A DNA stretch of 5,135 nt from Propionibacteriaceae bacterium. GTDB lineage: Bacteria > Actinomycetota > Actinomycetes > Propionibacteriales > Propionibacteriaceae. Positions 1 to 5,135 of this stretch are shown piece after piece. The position numbers were made by a program, and so were the translations under genes. Each line of letters starts with the position of its first letter. Positions within the stretch are counted from its first letter, which is position 1. The stretch spans positions 1 to 5,135 of the forward strand of contig JAIRVA010000234.1 of assembly GCA_031254155.1 (NCBI GenBank), written 5' to 3'. The notes beneath the pieces are model-generated. The model was not told where the DNA came from. It searched no databases and saw only the letters and a program-made list of their open reading frames with translations.

Positions 1-878
1 CGGGCCGGAACGCGGCGCTCAAGGTCTTCAAGGAGGACGCACTCTTCACCGCCTCCACCTGGGCCGCCATCGACCCCGACGGCCTCGACCCCTGCGACCT
101 GCGCCTCAAGCATGGCGACCAGGCCGTCCGCGATCTCGTCGCCCGCCGCGTCCCGCTCTACCGGTTCGTCATGGGCAACATCCTGGCCCGCTACGACCTC
201 GACCACCCGGACGCGCGCCTCGCCGCGGTCCGCGAGGCCGCCCCACTGGTGACGTCGATCCGGGACCAGTCGCAGGTTGAGACGTACGTCAATGACCTGG
301 CCTTCCTCGTCGGGCTGGAGCCCTCGATTGTCCGGCGCGAGGTCCTCGGCCGACGCCGCCCGGCGGCCAGCCGCCCCCCCGAAGACGCCCCGTCGCTGCC
401 CGGCACCAACCTCCCCGACCCCAAGGACCGCCGTCTGGTGGCCGAGCGCGACACCCTGAAGCTCATCCTGCAGGCCCCCGACCTGTTCGAGGGCGACGAT
501 CCATGGTACGGACTCACCGAGCGTGACTTCACCCACGGCGCCTACCGGGCGTTGTTCCGTTGCATCCTGTCGCTCGGATCCAACCGCTCCCACTGGCCGA
601 CCGCGGTCATCGAGGCGCTGACCCACGACGACCTCAAAGATCTCGCCCTGCAGCTGTGCGTCGAGCCCCCGCTCGCCCAGCTCACCCCGCGGTCCGCGGT
701 GGAGTACGCCGCGAAGCTCAAGCTCACCGTCCTCGACCGTGATCTCACCGAGTTGAAATCCAAGATGGGCCGGACGAACCCCGTCACGGACGCCGGCAAC
801 TATCAGCAGATGTTCCAACAGATGATCGATCTTGAAGTCCGCCGCAAGGCGCTGATCCGGGCCTCTACGGGAGAGTGA
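1..878 (+). CDS. dnaG: DNA primase DnaG, C-terminal part (5' end outside window)
   Basis: DnaG lays down the RNA primers used by the replisome at the fork and works bound to the replicative helicase DnaB. The frame is open from base 3 and gives 291 residues to a TGA at 876-878; bases 1-2 belong to the previous codon. The first 45 or so residues are the end of the TOPRIM catalytic domain: GRNAAL at 1-6 follows the metal-binding acidic motif, which lies off the window, and PDGLDPCDLRLKHGD at 25-39 matches the conserved actinobacterial segment. Residues about 46-115 are the rest of the core, 118-140 a Pro/Arg-rich linker, and about 141-291 the helical helicase-binding domain (ERDTLKLILQ at 148-157, then DFTHGAYRALF). 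The zinc-binding N-terminus and most of the catalytic core are missing only because of the window edge. An ATG at position 171 is internal and not a start. The stop overlaps the end of the opposing dgt-like gene. Identification rests on recalled family sequence and is secure. Confidence 0.95.
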   Translation, partial: GRNAALKVFKEDALFTASTWAAIDPDGLDPCDLRLKHGDQAVRDLVARRVPLYRFVMGNILARYDLDHPDARLAAVREAAPLVTSIRDQSQVETYVNDLAFLVGLEPSIVRREVLGRRRPAASRPPEDAPSLPGTNLPDPKDRRLVAERDTLKLILQAPDLFEGDDPWYGLTERDFTHGAYRALFRCILSLGSNRSHWPTAVIEALTHDDLKDLALQLCVEPPLAQLTPRSAVEYAAKLKLTVLDRDLTELKSKMGRTNPVTDAGNYQQMFQQMIDLEVRRKALIRASTGE

Positions 879-2001
879 CACCCCGCCCGATACCCGGCGG
901 GATCCGGGTGAGATCGTAGCCCAGCAGCGCCTCGGCCTGCTCGAACGCAAACCGGTCCGTCATGCCCGCCACGTACGCGACCGCCCGCCACACCCGCTCG
1001 TCGACCTCGCGAAGCGTCGCGGGCGGTTCCCCGAAGTCGGGTACGGCGGCGGGGTGCGCGATCAGGTAATCCACCAAGCCCCGTAACACCTCGATGACCG
1101 CCTGCGCCTGCGCGACCGAATCCGGCCGCATGTAGATGCGCTCGTAGTTGAACTGCCGGAGTTCGGCCAGCGCCGCCGCCGTCACCGCGTCCATGCCCAC
1201 CGTACCTTCGCGGCCACTCGTTTCTGTGACCGCCCGGATGAAAGCCCGGAGCTGGGACGACCGCCGGCGTCCGGCCACTTCGACGACGGCGTCCGGTACG
1301 TCGGCCAGCGCGACGATCCCGGCGGACACCGCGTCCTCAAGATCATGGGCACAGTACGCGATGCGGTCGGCCCAGGAGACGATCTCGCCTTCGACCGTGA
1401 CCGGGGCAGGCTCTGACCACGAGTGGCGGCGGATCCCGTCCAGGGTCTCGTGGGTGAGGTTGAGGTGAAACAACGCGACATCGGCACCCCACGGACCGTG
1501 GCTGTAACCGCCGGGAATGTACTCCGTGAACGCGTCCTCCGAGGCGTGCCCGCCGGGGCCGTGCCCGCAGTCGTGACCGAGCGCAATCGCCTCCGTCAGC
1601 GTGACGTTGACGCCGATGCCCCGCGCGATGGCGGTCGCGACCTGGGCCACCTCCAGGGCGTGGGTGAGCCGGGTCCGCTGGTGGTCCTTCGGGTACACGA
1701 CCACCTGGGTCTTGCCCGCCAGGCGCCGGAACGCCGCCGAGTGGACGATCCGGTCGCGGTCCCGCTCGAAGCACGTCCGCTCGGGATCCGGGGCCTCCGG
1801 CCGCGCCCTCCGTCCGGCGCCCCGGGCCAGGGCCGCCCCGTCGCGGAGCGTCAGCCGTTCGACCCGTTCCCGGTCGGCCCGCGTGACCGGCTCTCCCGCC
1901 GTGACCGCGGCCGCGCCGCCCGCGTGCGCGGTGACGATTCGCGCGGCCTCGTGCCCCCGCATGGTGGACGCCCACAGCGCGCCCCGTTCAGTCATGGTCA
2001 T
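865..2001 (-). CDS. dgt: dGTPase-like HD-domain phosphohydrolase (dNTP triphosphohydrolase family)
   Basis: Members of this family hydrolyse dNTPs (classically dGTP) to the deoxynucleoside and triphosphate and so trim the dNTP pool. From the chosen ATG the protein has 378 residues. The family's opening block is clear: RDRDRIVHSAAFRRLAGKTQ at 81-100, then RTRLTH at 109-114 giving the first metal histidine H114. The HD pair is H143/D144 and the distal aspartate is D212 in SWADRIAYCAHD. NYERIYMRP at 285-293 is the usual C-terminal helix. The HD segment reads GHDCGHGPGGH (142-152) instead of the more usual GHDLGHPPFGH, so this is a divergent subgroup and the substrate may not be dGTP. I place the start at 2001 because a promoter puts +1 almost on that ATG. 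An ATG at 1995, an ATG at 1962 and an upstream GTG at 2019 are alternatives; the GTG lies within the predicted promoter. The gene contains one rare TTA leucine codon (1084-1086). It is convergent with dnaG and divergent from the membrane-protein gene. Confidence 0.88.
   Translation of the reverse strand: MTMTERGALWASTMRGHEAARIVTAHAGGAAAVTAGEPVTRADRERVERLTLRDGAALARGAGRRARPEAPDPERTCFERDRDRIVHSAAFRRLAGKTQVVVYPKDHQRTRLTHALEVAQVATAIARGIGVNVTLTEAIALGHDCGHGPGGHASEDAFTEYIPGGYSHGPWGADVALFHLNLTHETLDGIRRHSWSEPAPVTVEGEIVSWADRIAYCAHDLEDAVSAGIVALADVPDAVVEVAGRRRSSQLRAFIRAVTETSGREGTVGMDAVTAAALAELRQFNYERIYMRPDSVAQAQAVIEVLRGLVDYLIAHPAAVPDFGEPPATLREVDERVWRAVAYVAGMTDRFAFEQAEALLGYDLTRIPPGIGRGVTLP
891..910 (+). 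terminator. possible hairpin terminator for dnaG, no U-tract
   Basis: ACCCGG (892-897) and CCGGGT (904-909) form a perfect 6-bp GC-rich stem with a 6-nt loop, extended by a T/G wobble pair at 891/910. It begins 13 nt after the dnaG stop and lies inside the coding end of the opposing dgt-like gene. No run of T follows, so it would be a U-less actinobacterial-style terminator at best. Random GC-rich sequence often gives such stems. Confidence 0.3.
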
Positions 2002-2036
2002 GGGACGAGTATTCCGCACGGTTCCGACATTGTCAT
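2001..2036 (-). promoter_or_regulatory. vegetative-type promoter of the dgt-like gene, probably leaderless
   Basis: Read on the - strand, ATGACA (2036-2031, five of six matches to TTGACA) is followed after exactly 17 bp by AATACT (2013-2008, four of six matches to TATAAT). Six bases (CGTCCC) then separate the -10 box from the ATG at 2001, so transcription would begin at or within a base or two of that ATG. No Shine-Dalgarno sequence precedes it, which fits a leaderless mRNA, a common class in actinobacteria. The promoter was found by eye, and box strength in high-GC DNA is only suggestive. Confidence 0.55.
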
Positions 2037-2062
2037 CCAGACGGACGCACCGGGGGAACGCG

Positions 2063-2071
2063 TGCTAGGCT
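2063..2071 (+). promoter_or_regulatory. extended -10 promoter for the membrane-protein gene
   Basis: TGCTAGGCT fits the extended -10 pattern TGnTAnnnT, with TAGGCT at 2066-2071 being a typical actinobacterial -10 form. No convincing -35 box is present at 15-19 bp upstream. Transcription would start near 2078, leaving a leader of about 35 nt before the ATG at 2114. This promoter and that of the dgt-like gene lie back to back. Confidence 0.45.
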
Positions 2072-2086
2072 TCCTGATACGAGCCA

Positions 2087-2105
2087 GCAAGCTTGCGCGC
2101 GCAAG
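2087..2105 (+). repeat. two overlapping palindromes in the leader of the membrane-protein gene
   Basis: GCAAGCTTGC (2087-2096) and CTTGCGCGCGCAAG (2092-2105) are both perfect palindromes and share CTTGC. In RNA the shared arm could pair with GCAAG on either side: the left pairing would have no loop unless opened up, while the right one gives a 5-bp stem with a GCGC loop that takes in the first bases of the ribosome-binding site. As DNA it could instead be a protein-binding site. Function is unknown. Confidence 0.4.
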
Positions 2106-2109
2106 GAGG
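2103..2109 (+). promoter_or_regulatory. Shine-Dalgarno sequence that sets the start at 2114
   Basis: AAGGAGG lies 4 nt before the ATG at 2114 and is close to a full anti-16S match. It rules out the in-frame TTG at 2093, which is upstream of and too close to this site. It is the strongest ribosome-binding site in the window. Confidence 0.85.
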
Positions 2110-2113
2110 CATC

Positions 2114-2797
2114 ATGACGCAGTCCCCCTGGGGTCCCCCTGACCCGGCGGCAGCACCCCAGACACCACCACAGTTCGTGCCCCCCTCGTCGTACCCGCCA
2201 CCCGGTACCCACCCTGGCTACAGCGAAGCGCCGGGCGCGTACCCCCCGGCGGGGACGTACCCCCCGTCAGGCGGCTATCCCCCCAATGCCTATCCCCCGG
2301 CGGGAACCTATCCCCCGGCCAGCCCGTACGCACCGGCGGGGATGTACCTGGCCGCGCCACCGGTCAAGAAGCGGCCCGGCTGGCTGATTCCCGTCATCGT
2401 CGCCGTCGCACTGGCCCTGGTCGGAGCGGGCGTGTACGTCGGCCTCACGAACTTCGGCCCGAACTCGTACTGCCGGACCTATGCCGCCGTCGGCCAAGAC
2501 CTGGTCGACCTCTCCAACCAACTGTCCGAGGCGATGCTCAGGGGCGACCAGGCGGCGATCACCGCCGCCCTGGACAACGCGATCACCGGCTTCGAACGGT
2601 TGAAGAACGCCAACCCGCCGGACACGGTCACCCCGTCGCTCACGCGTATCCTGAACTGGCTCGACAATCTCCAGACAGCGACGAGCGGGGCGAGTCCCGG
2701 TGACATGGCCGTAGTAATGCAGTTATTGTTCGGTTTCAGCGATTTCGCTGCCGCCACCCAGAGTTTCGAGTCGGCCTCAACCGCGTACTGCTCCTGA
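2114..2797 (+). CDS. Pro/Tyr-rich single-pass membrane protein of unknown function
   Basis: I do not recognise this 227-residue protein as a named family. Residues 1-84 are low-complexity, dominated by Pro, Tyr, Gly and Ala, with two exact YPPAGTYPP copies (43-51 and 60-68) and a looser third (72-78). KKR at 85-87 precedes a hydrophobic segment at about 91-112 (LIPVIVAVALALVGAGVYVG), so by the positive-inside rule the tail should be cytoplasmic and the C-terminus outside. The outer part (about 113-227) looks helical, for example LVDLSNQLSEAML and AAITAALDNAITGFERL, and has just two cysteines, C120 and C226, at its two ends, which suggests a disulfide clasp. No signal-peptidase or lipobox motif is visible. 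The start is fixed by AAGGAGG. One rare TTA leucine codon (residue 204) sits in a less GC-rich patch near 2711-2735. It stands alone between two - strand genes. A cell-envelope role is only a guess from its architecture. Confidence 0.85.
   Translation: MTQSPWGPPDPAAAPQTPPQFVPPSSYPPPGTHPGYSEAPGAYPPAGTYPPSGGYPPNAYPPAGTYPPASPYAPAGMYLAAPPVKKRPGWLIPVIVAVALALVGAGVYVGLTNFGPNSYCRTYAAVGQDLVDLSNQLSEAMLRGDQAAITAALDNAITGFERLKNANPPDTVTPSLTRILNWLDNLQTATSGASPGDMAVVMQLLFGFSDFAAATQSFESASTAYCS
2237..2347 (+). repeat. imperfect YPPAGTYPP coding repeats
   Basis: The DNA encoding residues 42-78 of the membrane protein is a degenerate repeat. The nine-residue unit is encoded at 2240-2266 and again at 2291-2317, with a decayed third unit at 2327-2347. 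The copies differ at third positions (TAC/TAT, GGG/GGA, ACG/ACC), so they are not a recent duplication. C-run/G-run pairs such as CCCCGGCGGGG could fold in the mRNA. Confidence 0.75.
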
Positions 2798-2813
2798 GAC
2801 CGAGGTCCCTCAG
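2794..2813. terminator. weak inverted repeat spanning two convergent stop codons
   Basis: CTGAG (2794-2798) and CTCAG (2809-2813) are complementary, with an inner ACC/GGT pair offset by two bases. The element covers both stop codons (TGA at 2795-2797 on +, and the complement of 2810-2812 on -) and the whole 12-bp gap between the genes. It could serve as a shared bidirectional terminator, but the stem is short and imperfect and there is no U-tract. Confidence 0.3.
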
Positions 2814-3961
2814 CCGCCCGAGACTGCGTCCCCGGCCTCCCCGACTTCGGTCCCGCCGAGAGTCCGGGAGTCAAGCCAGCCGTACGGCAGGGTGACCTTC
2901 ACCCGCGGCGAGCCTTGACGGCCCCTGGGCGCGTGCAACTCGTGGCGGGGAAAGGGCTCGCCCACGGGGACGCGGCCGAGCAGGTCATCCAGGTGCGCGA
3001 GCGAGGTCACCAGGCCCAGGTCGGAACGCAGGTCGCCGCCGAGAGAAAAGCCCTTGAAATACCACGCCATGTGTTTGCGCAGGTCGGCCAGCCCGTGCCG
3101 CTCGTCGCCGAAGTGCTCGACCAGCAGTTCGGCGTGGCGGCGGACCATCCGGGCCACCTCAGTCGAGGTCGGCAGCGCCGGTACCCCCGCCTCGCCCAGG
3201 GTCAACGCCGCCGCGAGGTCGCGGAAGAGCCACGGCCGCCCGAGCACGCCGCGGCCGAGGCTGACCCCGGCACAGCCGGTCTGCGCCATCATCGTGAGCG
3301 CGTCCCCGGCCTCCCAGATGTCACCGTTGCCGATCACCGGGATGGCCACCACCGCGGCCAGTTCGCCGATGGCGTCCCACCGGGCGTGACCGGCGTACGC
3401 CTGCTCGACCGTCCGGGCGTGCAGCGTGACCGCCGCGATGCCGCAGTCCGCCGCGATCCGCCCGGCGTCGAACATTGTCACATGGTCGTCGTCGATGCCG
3501 ATCCGGGTCTTGATGGTGACCGGTACGGCGAAGGGCTGGGCGGCGCGGACGGCCGCCTGCAGGATCGCCGCGAACCGGTCCAGCTTCCACGGCAGCACTC
3601 CCCCGCCGCCGCGGCGCGTCACCTTCGGCACCGGGCAGCCGAAGTTCAGGTCGATGTGGGCGACCCCCAGCTCCCCGGCGGCGATGGCCACGGCCTTCGC
3701 GATCACGACCGGGTCCGTCCCGTACAACTGGACGGAGAACAGGGGGTCGCCGGGGTCCGGGGCCATCATGGCGAGGGTCTTGGGTATCCGCTCCGCGACC
3801 CCCCGCGCCGTGATCATCTCACAGGTGAACACCCCGGCCGGGCGCGCGACCGTTCCCAGTTCGGCCTGCTCGCGGCAGAGCCGGCGGTACGCGGAGTTCG
3901 TCACCCCGGCCATGGGAGCCAGGAACTGGGGCACGGGCAGCCCCCGGTCACCCAGGTGCAT
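2810..3961 (-). CDS. dusB: tRNA-dihydrouridine synthase, DusB-like
   Basis: This FMN-dependent flavoprotein reduces specific uridines in the tRNA D-loop to dihydrouridine, using NAD(P)H. From the ATG at 3961 it has 383 residues, slightly longer than usual for the family. The TIM-barrel motifs appear in order: LAPMAGVTNSAYR at 14-26 (FMN site), FSVQLYG at 75-81, LNFGCPVPKV at 105-114 with the catalytic proton donor C109, a GGGG run at 118-121, TIKTRIG at 149-155 (K151), LHARTVEQAYAG at 180-191 (H181), IPVIGNGDIW at 207-216 and GVSLGRGVLGRPWLF at 232-246 (phosphate-binding loop). The C-terminal helical tRNA-binding domain carries RKHMAWYFKGF. The reading frame stays open for 46 codons upstream, but that part is inside glyS and has no Dus similarity. 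The start lies 5 nt after the glyS stop with only a weak GAGCGG-like ribosome site, so translation is probably coupled to glyS. DusB is inferred from overall similarity; which uridine it modifies is not shown. Confidence 0.93.
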   Translation of the reverse strand: MHLGDRGLPVPQFLAPMAGVTNSAYRRLCREQAELGTVARPAGVFTCEMITARGVAERIPKTLAMMAPDPGDPLFSVQLYGTDPVVIAKAVAIAAGELGVAHIDLNFGCPVPKVTRRGGGGVLPWKLDRFAAILQAAVRAAQPFAVPVTIKTRIGIDDDHVTMFDAGRIAADCGIAAVTLHARTVEQAYAGHARWDAIGELAAVVAIPVIGNGDIWEAGDALTMMAQTGCAGVSLGRGVLGRPWLFRDLAAALTLGEAGVPALPTSTEVARMVRRHAELLVEHFGDERHGLADLRKHMAWYFKGFSLGGDLRSDLGLVTSLAHLDDLLGRVPVGEPFPRHELHAPRGRQGSPRVKVTLPYGWLDSRTLGGTEVGEAGDAVSGG

Positions 3962-3966
3962 GCCGC

Positions 3967-5135
3967 TCAGCAGCCCGTCAGCCGGGAGGCGAGGTACGAC
4001 TGGACCTGGTCGAGGCCCACCCGCTCCTGGGTCATCGCGTCGCGCTCGCGGATGGTGACCGCCTGGTCGTCGAGGGTGTCGAAGTCGACCGTGACACAAA
4101 ACGGCGTCCCGATCTCGTCCTGGCGGCGGTACCGCCGCCCGATCGCCTGCGCGTCGTCGAAGTCGACGTTCCAGAACTTCCGCAACTGGGCGGCGAGATC
4201 GCGGGCCTTCGGCGACAGGTCGGCGTGGCGGCTGAGCGGGAGCACGGCGGCCTTGACGGGCGCGATCCGGTGGTCGAGCCGCAGCACGGTCCGGGTGTCG
4301 ACCCCGCCCTTGGTGTTGGGGGCCTCGTCCTCCGCGTACCCCTCGACCAGGAAGGCCATCAGGGAGCGCGTCAGCCCGGCGGCGGGTTCGATGACGTACG
4401 GCACGTACCGCTCGTTGGTCACCGGGTCGCGGTAGCTGAGATCCTGGCCGGAGTGCTCGCTGTGGGTCCCCAGGTCGAAGTCGGTCCGGTTGGCGATGCC
4501 CTCCAGTTCGCCCCAGTCGGAGCCCTGGAAGCCGAAGCGGTACTCGATGTCGACCGTCCGTTTGCTGTAGTGGGAAAGCTTTTCCTTGGGGTGTTCGTAG
4601 TGGCGGAGGTGGTCGCGCGCGATGCCCAGGTCAACGTACCAGTTGGTCCGTTCGTCGATCCAGTACTGGTGCCAGTCCTCGTCCTCGCCTGGGCGGACGA
4701 AGAACTCCATCTCCATCTGCTCGAACTCGCGGGTCCGGAAGATGAAGTTGCCGGGGGTGATCTCGTTGCGGAAGGACTTGCCCGTCTGACCGATGCCGAA
4801 CGGCGGCTTCATCCGTCCAGTCTGCACGACGTTGGCGAAGTTGATGAAGATACCCTGCGCGGTCTCGGGCCGCAGGTAGTGCAGGCCGGATTCGTCCTCG
4901 ACCGGCCCGAGGTAGGTCTTGAGCATCATGTTGAAGTCGCGCGGTTCGGTCCACTGGCCCTTGGTACCGCAACCGGGGCACGGTACCTCGGTGAGCCCGG
5001 CGGGCTTGCGGCCCTTACGGAACTCGAACTCCTCCTCGAGGGTGTCGGCCCGGAAGCGCTTGTGGCAGCTCAGGCACTCGGTCAGCGGGTCGTTGAAGAC
5101 GCCCACGTGTCCCGAGGCGACCCAGACCATGCGCG
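3967..5135 (-). CDS. glyS: glycine-tRNA ligase, single-chain class II type (N-terminus outside window)
   Basis: The enzyme charges tRNA(Gly) with glycine using ATP and acts as an alpha2 dimer in the cytoplasm. About 389 C-terminal residues are present; by comparison with actinobacterial homologues of about 460 residues, roughly 70, including class II motif 1, lie beyond the right edge. An ATG at 5130 is internal: the preceding codon is open and the sequence there matches the middle of the family (VWVASGHV). Numbering from that Met, CLSC (19-22) and CPGC (51-54) form a Cys4 zinc-ribbon-like insertion. Then come MMLKTYLGP, LRPETAQGIF, motif 2 FRNEITPGNFIFRTREFEQ, and motif 3 within EPAAGLTRSLMAFL. 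The C-terminal anticodon-binding domain begins near RIAPVKAAVLPL and contains GRRYRRQDEIGTPFCVTVDF. It is the likely first gene of a glyS-dusB operon; its promoter is not in the window. Confidence 0.97.
   Translation of the reverse strand, partial: RMVWVASGHVGVFNDPLTECLSCHKRFRADTLEEEFEFRKGRKPAGLTEVPCPGCGTKGQWTEPRDFNMMLKTYLGPVEDESGLHYLRPETAQGIFINFANVVQTGRMKPPFGIGQTGKSFRNEITPGNFIFRTREFEQMEMEFFVRPGEDEDWHQYWIDERTNWYVDLGIARDHLRHYEHPKEKLSHYSKRTVDIEYRFGFQGSDWGELEGIANRTDFDLGTHSEHSGQDLSYRDPVTNERYVPYVIEPAAGLTRSLMAFLVEGYAEDEAPNTKGGVDTRTVLRLDHRIAPVKAAVLPLSRHADLSPKARDLAAQLRKFWNVDFDDAQAIGRRYRRQDEIGTPFCVTVDFDTLDDQAVTIRERDAMTQERVGLDQVQSYLASRLTGC

Noticed and set aside
2055..2059. GGAAC resembling an ECF sigma-factor -35 box
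   Set aside because: No matching -10 (CGTC or GTT) is found 16-18 bp downstream; the sequence there is GATACG.
2093..2095. TTG as an alternative start of the membrane protein
   Set aside because: It lies upstream of the strong AAGGAGG and has no ribosome site of its own; the ATG at 2114 is correctly spaced.
1423..2142. 239-residue open frame on the + strand, opposite the dgt-like gene and running into the membrane-protein gene
   Set aside because: It is antisense to a conserved gene, has shadow-type composition, and would overlap the well-supported start at 2114 in another frame.
3962..4099. Upstream extension of the dusB frame giving a 429-residue protein
   Set aside because: The extra 46 residues overlap the glyS coding end, are Arg/Pro/Gly-rich and have no Dus similarity. 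The ATG at 3961 puts the FMN motif at its normal distance from the N-terminus.
2915..4435. 506-residue open frame on the + strand, opposite dusB and glyS
   Set aside because: It lies antisense to two confidently identified genes, is rich in Arg/Gly/His/Pro as expected for a shadow frame of high-GC coding DNA, and shows no recognisable domain.
1..5135. Mobile elements, CRISPR arrays, tRNA or rRNA genes, toxin-antitoxin or defence genes
   Set aside because: I looked on both strands and found no terminal inverted repeats, direct-repeat arrays, tRNA cloverleaf sequence or related protein motifs. The region reads as ordinary core chromosome.

Overview
The window is chromosomal DNA from a high-GC Gram-positive bacterium, most likely an actinomycete (Actinomycetota). 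The evidence is the strong G/C bias at third codon positions, a DnaG C-terminal region and a single-chain class II glycyl-tRNA synthetase that both read like their actinobacterial homologues, a strong AAGGAGG ribosome-binding site, and a proline/tyrosine-rich single-pass membrane protein of a style common in this phylum. I cannot name a genus from the sequence.

Layout from left to right. The 3' end of dnaG (DNA primase) runs in on the + strand and stops at 878. It meets, tail to tail and overlapping by 14 bp, a dGTPase-like HD-domain phosphohydrolase gene (dgt-like) on the - strand (865-2001). A 112-bp divergent intergenic region (2002-2113) carries a good promoter reading left, predicted to give a leaderless dgt mRNA, and a plausible extended -10 promoter reading right. 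On the + strand follows an unrecognised membrane protein (2114-2797) with a Tyr-Pro-Pro-rich cytoplasmic tail, one transmembrane helix and a small helical outer domain with two cysteines. Only 12 bp after its stop come the ends of two - strand genes, dusB-like tRNA dihydrouridine synthase (2810-3961) and glyS (3967 to the right edge, 5' end missing). These two are 5 nt apart and are very probably one transcript in the order glyS-dusB.

Biologically this is a housekeeping cluster. glyS and dusB both act on tRNA (charging and D-loop modification). dnaG and dgt act on replication (primer synthesis and dNTP pool control). The membrane protein has no evident link to either pair. Coding density is very high and no stretch above about 112 bp lacks a gene.

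I see no mobile element, CRISPR array, RNA gene or obvious new system. The points worth a second look are modest: the convergent dnaG/dgt arrangement with overlapping stops, an atypical HD signature in the dGTPase-like protein, a probable leaderless promoter, overlapping palindromes against the ribosome-binding site of the membrane-protein gene, and that orphan membrane protein itself.
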